Below, piece by piece: positions 1 to 9,135 of a DNA stretch of 64,000 nucleotides (position 1 is the stretch's first letter; each line of letters begins with the position of its first letter). Both the position numbers and the translations under genes were made by a program. The notes under the pieces are model-generated. The model did not search any database, was not told the origin of the DNA, and saw nothing but the letters and a program-made list of their open reading frames with translations. This DNA comes from Desertifilum tharense IPPAS B-1220 (GTDB lineage: Bacteria; Cyanobacteriota; Cyanobacteriia; Cyanobacteriales; Desertifilaceae), in assembly GCF_001746915.1 (NCBI RefSeq), contig NZ_MJGC01000088.1, forward strand, positions 114,903 through 178,902, written 5' to 3'.

Positions 1-1
1 C

Positions 2-3000
2 AGCTTAAAATTTTCCATTGATGACTTTTTCGCCTTAATTCGCTACTGTTATAATCAAAGAAATATTGATGAAAATTACCATCGCATCACCTTTGCAATG
101 TTTGGTGTGGCTACTCCTTCCGATTTAATTTCTGATAAAAAAAGAACGCCATTTAATATCGGTCGCGCCATTGAACTTGAAGGCTTCAAATGGGAAGAAG
201 CCCAACCGCTCATTCAAGGAATGAAAGCAAAAACTCTCTGTCCAGAACCCTTTCTTAGAGCAATTCTCGATTGGACTTCTGAACAGCCCTTTTTAACCCA
301 AAAGTTATGCGATTTAGTTGTTAAATACTTAGGAAAACGAGAGAATCTGAATCGGGAAATATCAGCAGAGTTGATGGTTGAAGAAATTGCGCGATCGCAC
401 CTCATTCAAAATTGGGAATCGCAAGACGAACCCGAACACTTTAGAACCATCCGCGATCGCCTTCTGGGCAACCCAAAAAACGCCGGACGATTGCTCAGTA
501 TCTATCAACAAATTTGGCAAGGTCTAGAAGTCATTGCAGATGACAGCCGCGAACAAATAGAACTCATCCTATCGGGCATTGTCATCAAGTCAGGGGGATA
601 TCTTAAAATTCGCAATAAAATCTACCGAGAAGTCTTTAATTTAACCTGGATTGAGAAACAACTGCATACCCTGCGCCCCTACTCTCAATCCTTTGAAGCT
701 TGGATAGACTCTCAAAAACTCGACCCCTCGCGTCTCCTCAGCGGGCAAGCCTTAATTGATGCTCAAAATTGGGCGCGGGGCAAAAGTTTAAGCAACTTAG
801 ACTATCAATTTTTAGCCGAGAGCGAAGAACAAGATCGCCTTAGAGTTCAGCAAGAATTAGAAGCGGCACGTCTTAAAGAAGTTGAATTCAGATTATTAGA
901 AAAACAACAAAGACTGCTGCAAGAACAAAAAAATGCCCAACTGCAAAAAATTCTCCTAGGGGCCGTTAGCTTAGGCTTATTACTTTCGGTTGGACTGGGA
1001 TTAATCGGCTTTTGGCAATATCGACAAGCGAGGCGTAACGAACAACTTGCAAGACGCAGTGAAATTAAAGCACTTCTTTCTTCAAGTAACGGACAATTTG
1101 CTTCCGTCCAACGTTTATCAGCCTTAGTCTCAGCGATCAAAGCCCAAAGAAGATTAGAGCAATTCGATAAAAATAACCCTCGACTCGCCCGTCAAATTGA
1201 AAGCGCTTTACAGGAAGCCGTCTATGGCGCGATCGAGATCAACCGCTTCGTACAAGAAGGCATTGTCACCGATATTGCCTTGCATCCCCAAGGTCATTGC
1301 ATCGCCTCAACCCATAACGAGGGCGGAATTCGCCTGTGGAAACCCGATGGCACATTACTGAGAACCTTTGGTAATCTCCAGCAAAGCTATAGTAACGTTG
1401 AATTTAGTCCCGACGGTCAATCGATCGCCGCAGCCAGTAGCGATCGCACCGTTCAACTGTGGAATTTAAACGGACAACTCCTGAGAACCCTCAACGGACA
1501 TAGCGGGCCCGTCAATAGTATCGCCTTTAGCCCAAACGGACAGGCGATCGCCAGCGGCAGTTCCGACCGAACGATCCGACTTTGGAATCTGCAAGGCAAA
1601 TTACAGCAAACCCTAGTCGGCCATCAAGACCGCATCTTAGCCGTTACCTTTAGTCCCGACGGTCAAACCCTAGCCTCTACAAGCATGGATGGAACCGTCA
1701 AACTCTGGAATTTAAACGGAGAACTGCTCCAAGAGATCTCCACCGAAGCCCCCATCGGTCAGCTTGCGTTTAGTCCTGACGGTCAATGGATGGCGGGTGC
1801 AGAGTGGAACGAACGGATCTTTGTGTGGCAGCGAGATGGGACGCTCAAAGCCACCTTTGAAGGCCATACCCACTCCGTCTCCTCCGTCGCATTCAGCCCC
1901 GACAGTCAATATCTGCTTTCGGGAAGCCGCGATCGCACCTTGCGGTTATGGGACTTGCAGGGAACGCTCCTCGCCACCTTAGAAGGTCATAAGGGGGGCG
2001 TCACCACAGTCTTATTCACCCCCAACGGTCAAACGCTGATTTCCAGCAGTCGAGATGGCACGATTCGCTTGTGGCAACTCCACCACCCAGATGTCACCGT
2101 TTTAAGAGGCCATGCCCGATCGGTCAACGCCCTCCAAATTTTACCCTCTCCCACCCACAAGGGTGCTGAAATTTTGACGGCTGGGGATGATGGAACCTTA
2201 AGATGGTGGACTCGCCAAGGAACCGCGATCGCCAGCATCCGCGCTCATGAGAAAATTGGGGGAATGGATATCAATAGCGATGGTAGCCAGATCGTCACTA
2301 GCAGTTCCGACCAAACCCTGAAACTGTGGAACCGCGAAGGCCAACTTTTAAAGACCTTTAACCCCAATCAAGGCATATTAGGGCAAGTCGCCTTTAGTCC
2401 AGACGATCGCGCGATCGCCGTTTTGGGATTCGACCGCACCCTCAAATTGTGGACAACAGACGGTCAATTGTTGCATTCGTTTACCTCAGCCCAAACCCTG
2501 CGCTCTTTTGCCTTTAGCCCCGACGCCCAGAGAATTGCCAGCATCGACTATACCGGAAAACTATTCATTTGGCGGATAGATGGCACCCTAGAGCAAACCG
2601 CACAGGTGTCCGACTCAGAAGGATATGCGATCGCCTTTAGCCCGGATAGTCGGCAGCTTGCCATTGCTAAAGAGAATGGGGCGATCTACCTCTGGCAGAT
2701 GAACGGCAGCTTGCAGCGAACCTGGAAAGCGCATCTACAAGCCGTTCGGCACATTGCATTCAGTCCTGATGGCAAAATGATTGCCACAGCCGGACAAGAG
2801 GGCGAGATTAAACTCTGGACTCTAGAAGGGAAATGGCTAACCACCCTCAAACGCCACGAACGAGAAGTCTATCAACTCGTATTTAGCGCCGATGGACAAA
2901 CCCTCGTCTCCGGAAGTCGAGATCGAACCGCCATTATTTGGAACTTACCCGAAGTGATGGATCGCAGGCGGATCTTTGCCAATGGCTGCGACTGGGTGCG

Positions 3001-3058
3001 CGAGTATCTGCAAACTAGCTCCGAAATTGAACGCAGCGATCGCACCCTCTGCCCCTAA
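2..3058 (+). CDS. AAA-like domain / WD40-repeat protein (5' end outside window)
   Basis: The reading frame is open from base 2, so the gene starts before the window and the ATG at 98 is internal. The visible N-terminal part (SIDDFFALIRYCYNQR, then VATPSDLISD) fits the C-terminal part of the AAA-like domain found in front of WD40 propellers in cyanobacterial signalling proteins. A charged Glu/Arg/Gln-rich coiled coil follows and runs into one hydrophobic segment (about residues 286-306 counted from the ATG at 98). Fourteen WD40 blades then run to the end (repeated FSPDGQ and IRLWNL-type motifs), enough for two seven-bladed propellers. Likely a membrane-anchored NTPase scaffold; its ligand is unknown. 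The Walker A part would lie upstream of the window. Family call is solid, function unknown. Confidence 0.9.
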   Translation, partial: SLKFSIDDFFALIRYCYNQRNIDENYHRITFAMFGVATPSDLISDKKRTPFNIGRAIELEGFKWEEAQPLIQGMKAKTLCPEPFLRAILDWTSEQPFLTQKLCDLVVKYLGKRENLNREISAELMVEEIARSHLIQNWESQDEPEHFRTIRDRLLGNPKNAGRLLSIYQQIWQGLEVIADDSREQIELILSGIVIKSGGYLKIRNKIYREVFNLTWIEKQLHTLRPYSQSFEAWIDSQKLDPSRLLSGQALIDAQNWARGKSLSNLDYQFLAESEEQDRLRVQQELEAARLKEVEFRLLEKQQRLLQEQKNAQLQKILLGAVSLGLLLSVGLGLIGFWQYRQARRNEQLARRSEIKALLSSSNGQFASVQRLSALVSAIKAQRRLEQFDKNNPRLARQIESALQEAVYGAIEINRFVQEGIVTDIALHPQGHCIASTHNEGGIRLWKPDGTLLRTFGNLQQSYSNVEFSPDGQSIAAASSDRTVQLWNLNGQLLRTLNGHSGPVNSIAFSPNGQAIASGSSDRTIRLWNLQGKLQQTLVGHQDRILAVTFSPDGQTLASTSMDGTVKLWNLNGELLQEISTEAPIGQLAFSPDGQWMAGAEWNERIFVWQRDGTLKATFEGHTHSVSSVAFSPDSQYLLSGSRDRTLRLWDLQGTLLATLEGHKGGVTTVLFTPNGQTLISSSRDGTIRLWQLHHPDVTVLRGHARSVNALQILPSPTHKGAEILTAGDDGTLRWWTRQGTAIASIRAHEKIGGMDINSDGSQIVTSSSDQTLKLWNREGQLLKTFNPNQGILGQVAFSPDDRAIAVLGFDRTLKLWTTDGQLLHSFTSAQTLRSFAFSPDAQRIASIDYTGKLFIWRIDGTLEQTAQVSDSEGYAIAFSPDSRQLAIAKENGAIYLWQMNGSLQRTWKAHLQAVRHIAFSPDGKMIATAGQEGEIKLWTLEGKWLTTLKRHEREVYQLVFSADGQTLVSGSRDRTAIIWNLPEVMDRRRIFANGCDWVREYLQTSSEIERSDRTLCP

Positions 3059-3426
3059 AGAATGCAAAGTCGGCTAATCTTTGCTCGCGTTCAGCTTGTC
3101 CTCAGCCAGATGGCTACCGCTATCAAACGGGTATTTATCCCAACTGAAAGGGAATTTTTGGGTAACATTGCCTGCTATTGTTGGGAAGGCAATTGATATT
3201 TCTTGCAACACCAAACCACTCAAGAGCTAGTTGCAAGACACCCTTTTCAGAAAAAGCGCCTTAAGACGAATATTATTTCGGTAAATTCAGTTGTTGAATG
3301 TTTGCGGTTATTCACCCTAAACGCTGCACGCAACAGAGCTTTACCTGCGATCTGTTACAAACCTCTTTTCATTGCCTCGGATCTTCTGTTACACCTGCTA
3401 TCAACCGCTTATCCAATCAAAACGTT
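3059..3426. other. gene-free spacer between WD40 gene and TpsB gene
   Basis: About 370 bases with no convincing gene, RNA or repeat. It should hold the terminator of the WD40 gene and the promoter of the transporter gene, but no strong hairpin with a T-run and no clear -10/-35 pair was recognised. An in-frame ATG at 3298 could extend the transporter, but it would place an unlikely leader in front of the signal peptide. Confidence 0.4.
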
Positions 3427-5427
3427 ATGCAACCGAGTCCCCGGTATGTTGTGTTTGGCTGTGAATGCTCGATTTTTAGCTTGGTTTTGCTGCACTGTAT
3501 CGCACCCAGTTGGGCAGGAACACCTGGCTCAGAGTTGATATCAACGATGCCCGAAGCGTTAGAGGGAGTTTCTCAAACCTTTAGCGACTCAATCGACGAA
3601 GCCAGCGAACCCGCTCCCGCAACCCATTTTGCGATCCAACAAGCCCTGCAAGCAGGCAGCCAAACGGCGCAGCAGCTCATCGCAGTCGCTCCGGCTCCGG
3701 AAGAACTCCCGGCCTTGTTGTGGCAGCAACCCGTAATCGCAGCAACGGCGGTTGTAGACGAGCGCCTAGAGTTCAGCCCAGCACCTGCGATCGCAGTCGC
3801 TCCGGCTCCCGAAGAACTGCCGGCCTTGTTGTGGCAGCAACCCGTAATCGCAGCAACGGCGGTTGTAGACGAGCGCCTAGAATTCAGCCAAGCCCCTGCA
3901 CCGGAAGCCTCGCCGCCGCCCGAACCGCCCCCCCAAATCTTCGTCCGCACCATCGAAGTGATTGGCAGCACCATTTTAGACGAGGCTCAACTCAACCCGA
4001 TTATTCAACCCCTAGAAGGGCGAAACGTCACCCTTGAGGAACTGCGGCAAGCGGCAGATCGAATTACCCAAATCTATCTCAATCGCGGCTTTATTAACTC
4101 TAGAGCCGTCGTGGTCGATCAAGTCGTCACCGATGGCGTTGTCCAGATCCGCGTCATTGAAGGGCGCTTAGAACGCATTGAGATTGAAGGCACGCGCCGC
4201 GTCAGACCCGAATACGTGCGATCGCGCATTCGTCTAGGGGCTGGCGTTCCGCTCAATAGTGCCGCCCTAGAAGATCAATTGCGCCTCTTACGTGCCGATC
4301 CGCTCTTCCAAAATATTGAAGCCAGCCTGAGAGCCGGAACCGATATCGATCGCAGTATCTTAATTGTCCGGGTTAGCGAAGCCAAGCCTTATAACGTTAA
4401 CTTTTTTATTGATAATTATTCACCGCCCAGCATCGGTTCCGAACGGATGGGCATGAATTTCCGCCACCGCAACCTGTTTGGTTTTGGCGATGAAATGTTT
4501 TTCTTCTATAGCCGCACGCTGACTGGAGGGGCAAACGTTCTAGACTTTAGCTACCGCGTTCCCGTCAACGCCAGAGAAGGGGCGGTGAGTTTGCGCGTGG
4601 CTCCGAGTTGGAACCGAATTACCGATCCTGACTTTCGCGAATTAGACATACGCGGCAAACAACAACTGTATGAAATTGCCTTCCGCCAACCCTTGATCCG
4701 TTCCCCGCGAGAAGAGTTGGCTCTCTCCGTCGGGTTTACTCACCAACGGGGGCAAACCTTCTTATTTAACGATCAGCCCTTTGGCTTCGGTATTGGCCCG
4801 GATGAAGAGGGGAATTCAATTACCAGCGTCTTTCGCTTTGGTCAAGAATATGTGCTGCGCGATCCCAGTGGGGCGTGGGCATTGCGATCGCAATTTAGTC
4901 TCGGTACGGGTTTGCTCGATGCCACCATTAACCGCGATCCCATCCCCGATAGCCGTTTTGTTGCCTGGTTGGGGCAAGTCCAGCGCGTGCAGCGCTTAAG
5001 CAACGATCACCTGCTGATCTTCCTGGCTGATGTTCAACTCACCCCCAACAGTCTCCTCCCTTCCCAACAATTTGTGATTGGTGGGGGACAGTCGGTGCGC
5101 GGCTATCGCCAAAATGCCCGTTCTGGCGATAACGGATTTCGCCTTTCTGTCGAAGATCGCATCGCCATCCAACGGGATGCAGCAGGTATTCCCACCATGC
5201 AACTCATCCCCTTTATTGAAGGCGGTGGCGTGTGGAACAAAGGCGATAACCCCAACGAACTCCCCAGACAGCGCTTTTTGGCCGCCGGGGGTTTAGGTTT
5301 GCTGTGGGAACCCTTCCCCCGGTTTGTGGTGCGGATCGATTATGCTGTCCCCTTTATTACCCTGAGCGATCGCGGCGAGAACGCGCAAGACCGAGGCTTA
5401 TTCTTCAGCATCAATTTTCAACCCTAA
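3427..5427 (+). CDS. ShlB/FhaC/HecB-family outer-membrane transporter (TpsB of two-partner secretion)
   Basis: Predicted Omp85-superfamily outer-membrane pore that would export a TpsA partner. From the ATG at 3427 the protein has about 666 residues: a signal peptide ending near SWAGTPG, a long Ala/Pro-rich linker, a POTRA domain starting near IFVRTIEVIGSTIL, a second POTRA-like stretch (IEGRLERIEIEGTRRVRP), and a C-terminal beta-barrel. The barrel carries the signature GGGQSVRGYRQN, matching the family VRGY motif, and ends in an aromatic strand (LFFSINFQP). The ATG at 3427 is preferred over 3298 because the hydrophobic signal sequence starts right after it. The linker contains two copies of a 37-residue unit. 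No filamentous haemagglutinin-like TpsA partner lies nearby, as is common for cyanobacterial members. Confidence 0.88.
   Translation: MQPSPRYVVFGCECSIFSLVLLHCIAPSWAGTPGSELISTMPEALEGVSQTFSDSIDEASEPAPATHFAIQQALQAGSQTAQQLIAVAPAPEELPALLWQQPVIAATAVVDERLEFSPAPAIAVAPAPEELPALLWQQPVIAATAVVDERLEFSQAPAPEASPPPEPPPQIFVRTIEVIGSTILDEAQLNPIIQPLEGRNVTLEELRQAADRITQIYLNRGFINSRAVVVDQVVTDGVVQIRVIEGRLERIEIEGTRRVRPEYVRSRIRLGAGVPLNSAALEDQLRLLRADPLFQNIEASLRAGTDIDRSILIVRVSEAKPYNVNFFIDNYSPPSIGSERMGMNFRHRNLFGFGDEMFFFYSRTLTGGANVLDFSYRVPVNAREGAVSLRVAPSWNRITDPDFRELDIRGKQQLYEIAFRQPLIRSPREELALSVGFTHQRGQTFLFNDQPFGFGIGPDEEGNSITSVFRFGQEYVLRDPSGAWALRSQFSLGTGLLDATINRDPIPDSRFVAWLGQVQRVQRLSNDHLLIFLADVQLTPNSLLPSQQFVIGGGQSVRGYRQNARSGDNGFRLSVEDRIAIQRDAAGIPTMQLIPFIEGGGVWNKGDNPNELPRQRFLAAGGLGLLWEPFPRFVVRIDYAVPFITLSDRGENAQDRGLFFSINFQP
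3679..3900 (+). repeat. 111-bp tandem duplication inside the TpsB gene
   Basis: Two adjacent 111-bp units start at 3679 and 3790. Each encodes 37 residues beginning IAVAPAPEELPALLWQQP. The protein copies differ at one residue near the end (FSPAPA versus FSQAPA), and the DNA differs at only a few bases. The low divergence points to a recent in-frame duplication in the linker between signal peptide and POTRA domain. Confidence 0.9.
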
Positions 5428-5468
5428 TTTCGCAAAGCAGGTACTATTGAAGGGTTAATGAACGGTGA

Positions 5469-5509
5469 GTTCTCGCGTTTGCTCTCTCGTGCTGTAGAGG
5501 CGCGAGAAC
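5469..5509. other. perfect 9-bp inverted repeat before the 5568 gene
   Basis: GTTCTCGCG at 5469-5477 is the exact reverse complement of CGCGAGAAC at 5501-5509, with a 23-base loop. No T-run follows on the plus strand, so it is not a classical terminator. It sits 42 bases after the TpsB stop and 58 bases before the next start, so it could be a processing site or a 5' leader structure. Confidence 0.5.
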
Positions 5510-5567
5510 GCCACCAAACTGCTGTGGGATCTAACCCAACCTTTGTTGTATTGAGCGAGAATAAGCT

Positions 5568-6902
5568 GTGGATGCCCTATTGGAACGAGCAAGAACGCTC
5601 AAGAGTGCGTTAATTCAATTTGTCTTAGAAGCGGAAGGAGAGTTAGCCACGGCCCTAGAAACGTTTGTGGCTCAACGTTCTCACCAAAAACCCTTTGATA
5701 TTAATCAACGCAATCTGATTACCGATACATTTCTCACCCAAGGGGAAGTGAACGAGAAAACCCCCATTGAGTTATTTATTGCCAGTCGCTCAGATTTGTC
5801 TGAGAGCGATCGCGATCTCCTCACAAGCTGGCATCGAAGTTTTATCGCCCTGTTTGAAGTCGAGGAAAAACTGCCCGACGGCTTTAAGCTGATGAACTGG
5901 CTAACCTCGAAGCACTACCTCGTTAAACCCAACGATCCGCTCACCCTTGAAGAGATGTCGCGATTTCAGCTTGGGGAAATTGTCCTCTGTCGGATCGCCC
6001 CCGTTACAGCAGATTACTGGATGTTTTCGGGCCCTTGCATCACCAAAGGGAACCTAGGCAAACCCAAACTGGCTGTCGTCATCGGCGAATTCAAACAAAA
6101 TTACCGAGCCTCCCTTTACAGCGACGCGCCCGACTTATTAGAAGAAGCCTGGGAATCTGTCGCCACCTATCACCAAGCCTTTGTCGAGCATTTTGGGAGC
6201 GATCGCATTACCGGATCGGGCTACCAAATCAATAAGCAGATTACCGAACTGCAAGAAAAGATGGCGAAGCAACGCCTCGAAGCTGCCGGAATTGATAGCT
6301 CCAAATCCCTTAAAGAAATTATGCAGGATGCGGGAGCCGATGAAACCGAACTCAAAGCCGCCGCCGTAGAAGCCGGGGCTGACAGTCAAGAACTCGATCG
6401 GTTCTTAGAAGGCGATGACAAGGGCAAATCCAAAATGGTGCTGCCCAAAGCCAACCTCCCCGACGAGATCCGCAACGCCGAAAACGTCCGCGTCTTCACC
6501 CATCCGCGCTGGGGACAGATGTTTCTCCCCAACTATCCCAAATTTGAAGCGCTGCTCGATAATCCCGACTGGCAAAGCGTTTCCTATACTGAAGCACTGG
6601 TGCGGAAATATCTAGAAGAGCCGCAATATAACTGGTTTGTTTGGCAGCAACTCGCCCAGCAAAACCCCGATCGACTCGAACAAATGCTCCAAACCGTTCT
6701 CAACCGTCCCAACTTTCAACTCAAAACCGATCTAGAACCCTTACTCATTCAAGAGTTTCATAAACTTCGAGAACCCGAACTGCCCGAAATTGCCAGCGTT
6801 CCGGTTCATCTCCATGAACTTTTCCAAACCGCAGTTGCCGAAGTCAACAAAACCAAAGCCAAAGCCAAAGGTAAGAAAAAGGCTCGCAAAGGCTTTCTAT
6901 AA
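5568..6902 (+). CDS. conserved cyanobacterial hypothetical protein (444 aa)
   Basis: No function recognised. The start is GTG: an in-frame TAA lies at 5562 and no ATG occurs in the first part of the frame. The protein is soluble in appearance, without signal peptide or membrane segment. Its central part is Glu/Ala-rich and helical (EKMAKQRLEAAGIDSSK, then DAGADETELKAAAVEAGAD, resembling short repeats). It ends in a strongly basic tail, KTKAKAKGKKKARKGFL, which could bind nucleic acid or ribosomes (inference). It lies upstream of rsmB with a 96-base gap. Length and even codon use argue that it is a real gene. Confidence 0.8.
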   Translation: MDALLERARTLKSALIQFVLEAEGELATALETFVAQRSHQKPFDINQRNLITDTFLTQGEVNEKTPIELFIASRSDLSESDRDLLTSWHRSFIALFEVEEKLPDGFKLMNWLTSKHYLVKPNDPLTLEEMSRFQLGEIVLCRIAPVTADYWMFSGPCITKGNLGKPKLAVVIGEFKQNYRASLYSDAPDLLEEAWESVATYHQAFVEHFGSDRITGSGYQINKQITELQEKMAKQRLEAAGIDSSKSLKEIMQDAGADETELKAAAVEAGADSQELDRFLEGDDKGKSKMVLPKANLPDEIRNAENVRVFTHPRWGQMFLPNYPKFEALLDNPDWQSVSYTEALVRKYLEEPQYNWFVWQQLAQQNPDRLEQMLQTVLNRPNFQLKTDLEPLLIQEFHKLREPELPEIASVPVHLHELFQTAVAEVNKTKAKAKGKKKARKGFL

Positions 6903-6998
6903 CAGCAGGCAAACTGCCAAAATTCAAGACACAATTGAGTAGAGGCGTGCTATTTCCCGTGCGTCTTTGCTCCTTTATCGCCGCTACCTTTTGAATTC

Positions 6999-8342
6999 AT
7001 GACCGAAACTCCTCGCCAAATCGCCTTTTTTGCATTGCGGGACGTGCATCGGCGAGGAGCTTACGCCGATGTGGCTCTCGATCGCTGGTTGCGCCAATCC
7101 CAGTTAGAAGGGGTCGATCGGCGCTTTGTCACAGAATTGGTGTATGGTAGCGTCCGCCGGATGCGATCGCTCGATTTCCGTATTGACCAACTGGCGAAAA
7201 AACCAGCCGATCAACAACCCCCCGATCTCCGCACAATCCTGCATTTGGGATTGTATCAACTCCACTATCTCGACCAAGTACGGGCGGCGGCGGCTGTGGA
7301 TACCACGGTAGAACTCGCCAAAACCAATGGGTTTCGCGGCTTGGCAGGCTTTGTCAATGGTTTATTGCGTTCGTCTCACCGACGTTCGGAAAATCGCCCT
7401 TTTCCCGATCCTGCCCCTGCTTCAGCAATTGAGCGTTTGGGGATTGAATACAGCTACCCCGACTGGATCGTAGAAGGGTGGTTAACAGAGTTGGGAGAAG
7501 CTGAAACGGAAGAACTCTGCGCCTTTTTTAATCAAACGCCTACCATCGATTTGCGCGTCAATCCCCTACGGACGACTCGCGCGGAGGTAGAAGCCCAACT
7601 CCAAGCTTGGGGGGTGGAGGTACAGCCTTTGCCTTATTCACCCCAGGGGTTGCGTCTGACGGGCAGTATTGGGGCGATTGAGAAGTTACCCGGTTTTCGC
7701 GAAGGGCATTGGGTGGTACAAGATAGCAGCGCCCAATTGGTGGCTTACTTACTTAACCCCCAACCCGATGAGATGATTATTGATGCCTGTGCAGCACCGG
7801 GGGGAAAAACGACGCATATTGCCGAACTGATGGGCGATCGCGGTGTGGTGGTGGCTTGCGATCGCACTCCTTCTCGCCTGAAGAAATTAATCTACAATAC
7901 CGAACGCCTCGGTTTAGAGTCGGTACAGATTTGCATTGCTGATAGCCGCGATTTCCTCGATTTTGACGGGAAAGCCGATCGCGTGCTGCTCGATGCCCCT
8001 TGTTCGGGTTTAGGCACCCTACACCGTCACGCTGATGCCCGCTGGCGACAAACCCCGGAATCTGTCCAAGAGTTAACCGTGTTGCAAGGGGAATTACTCA
8101 ATGCGACAGCCCGTTGGGTGAAGCCGGGGGGAACGCTAGTTTATTCGACTTGTACGTTACACCGAGCTGAGAATGAAAGCGCGATCGCTGCTTTCTTAGA
8201 CGCCCATCCCGATTGGTCAATTTTACCGCCAGCAGCCGATAGCGCGATCGCCCCCTTCGCCTCTGCTGAGGGTTGGATTAAGCTGTGGCCCCATCGCCAC
8301 CACATGGACGGCTTTTTTATGGTACAACTGGCAAAAAAATGA
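6999..8342 (+). CDS. rsmB: 16S rRNA (cytosine(967)-C(5))-methyltransferase RsmB
   Basis: Methylates C967 of 16S rRNA with S-adenosylmethionine. The N-terminal third is a NusB-like RNA-binding domain (residues 1-130, with FVTELVYGSVRR). The Rossmann methyltransferase domain has the SAM motif DACAAPGGKTTHIAE, motif IV DAPCSGLGTLHRH and motif VI YSTCTLHRAENE. Both conserved cysteines of RNA m5C methyltransferases are present (about residues 334 and 385). Length 447 aa is normal. The stop codon overlaps the hairpin that terminates the convergent gene at 8397-8609. Confidence 0.95.
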   Translation: MTETPRQIAFFALRDVHRRGAYADVALDRWLRQSQLEGVDRRFVTELVYGSVRRMRSLDFRIDQLAKKPADQQPPDLRTILHLGLYQLHYLDQVRAAAAVDTTVELAKTNGFRGLAGFVNGLLRSSHRRSENRPFPDPAPASAIERLGIEYSYPDWIVEGWLTELGEAETEELCAFFNQTPTIDLRVNPLRTTRAEVEAQLQAWGVEVQPLPYSPQGLRLTGSIGAIEKLPGFREGHWVVQDSSAQLVAYLLNPQPDEMIIDACAAPGGKTTHIAELMGDRGVVVACDRTPSRLKKLIYNTERLGLESVQICIADSRDFLDFDGKADRVLLDAPCSGLGTLHRHADARWRQTPESVQELTVLQGELLNATARWVKPGGTLVYSTCTLHRAENESAIAAFLDAHPDWSILPPAADSAIAPFASAEGWIKLWPHRHHMDGFFMVQLAKK

Positions 8343-8364
8343 GGCTGCCCGCAGGTTCAGCCTC
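8333..8364 (-). terminator. rho-independent terminator of the Psb35-like gene
   Basis: On the minus strand the 7-bp stem GAGGCTG/CAGCCTC (8341-8347 with 8358-8364) is followed by a run of seven T (8333-8339). It lies 32 bases past the stop of the minus-strand gene and overlaps the end of rsmB. Confidence 0.8.
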
Positions 8365-8396
8365 CTAGAAAGTTGCCAAAATCAGACCTCGGCGAA

Positions 8397-8609
8397 CTAT
8401 TTAGGGTTGCCAACGCCAGGGGTTTCTTCTTTATTCACCTTGGGAACCACATCCGGGCGTTCTTTATCTTCCCAACCCACAGGGCGCTTGGAGTTATACC
8501 AAGCAACGGAACCTAACGTAACGGCTGCAATAAAACCAACAACATAAACGAGTGTAAATGATACGGGAAAGTGAGATGCTTCTGAAGCAATGCCCATGAA
8601 TAGTTGCAT
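8397..8609 (-). CDS. photosystem II protein, Psb35-related (single-TM small protein)
   Basis: A 70-residue protein with one transmembrane helix (FTLVYVVGFIAAVTLGSVAW, about residues 18-37). A conserved-looking cytosolic part follows: YNSKRPVGWEDKERPDVVP. This pattern matches my memory of the Psb35-related family (Ssl2148-like), small thylakoid proteins found with Hlip/CP47 assembly complexes. It is a single gene with its own terminator. The family name rests on recollection of the GWE...RPD motif, so it is given with reserve; a small membrane protein gene here is well supported. Confidence 0.6.
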   Translation of the reverse strand: MQLFMGIASEASHFPVSFTLVYVVGFIAAVTLGSVAWYNSKRPVGWEDKERPDVVPKVNKEETPGVGNPK

Positions 8610-9135
8610 AAGAATTTAACCTCTTATTATTGAACGCTAACACTAGAATATAAATAAATCCCCAAACAATCCATCCTCCCTTCTGAAGATTCAACAGCAA
8701 ATGAATACCGCAAGAGGGAGGAAAACCGCGAAGTATTGATTCTCTCTGAGGTGGGCTACCGTGTATACACATCTAGTGTAAGAACCCTAAATCTAATTGA
8801 GATCCCCCTAAATCCCCGCGCTGACGCGCCGCTGCGCTAGAAGTAAGGGGGACTTTGATTCCGGTTCCCCCCCTTTGTAAGGGGGGCTAGGGGGGATCAA
8901 AACCTTGTAGAACAATACTAGAAAACTTATGTATACACGGTAGCTGAGGTGGGAGAGGCGACCAAAATCGCGAGAAATCCGCAGGTCTTCCGGCTTGACC
9001 TATCTTTTTTAGAGGTTGGATTAGAGGTTGTAAAACCCAACTGTATCAGCGGTTTCGTTGAGTTACGCTAATCCAACCGACGAAAGCATCAGGGGTGTGA
9101 AAGTTGGATCGGCTAACTAGGGATTTGAGTCTGCA
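8610..9135. other. gene-free region containing a MITE-like insertion
   Basis: About 525 bases without a gene. It holds the upstream region of the Psb35-like gene (8610-8745), the 188-bp element at 8756-8943, and about 190 bases downstream of the EF-hand gene. The latter contain a loose inverted pair around GGTTGGATTAG (9013) and CTAATCCAACC (9070). Confidence 0.7.
8756..8943. mobile_element. MITE-like element with 14-bp terminal inverted repeats and 10-bp target duplication
   Basis: The left end CTACCGTGTATACA (8756-8769) is the exact reverse complement of the right end (8930-8943). The element is flanked by perfect 10-bp direct repeats CTGAGGTGGG at 8746-8755 and 8944-8953, as expected for a target-site duplication. 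The 188-bp interior has no ORF. It contains G-run/C-run inverted segments (GATCCCCCTAAATCCCC near 8802, and CTAGGGGGGATC near 8887) that can fold back. Small size, no transposase and intact target duplication indicate a non-autonomous element mobilised in trans. The IS family is unknown. Confidence 0.85.

Noticed and set aside
5458..5613. 51-codon ORF starting at ATG 5458
   Set aside because: Overlaps the GTG-started conserved gene in another frame and shows no recognisable features.
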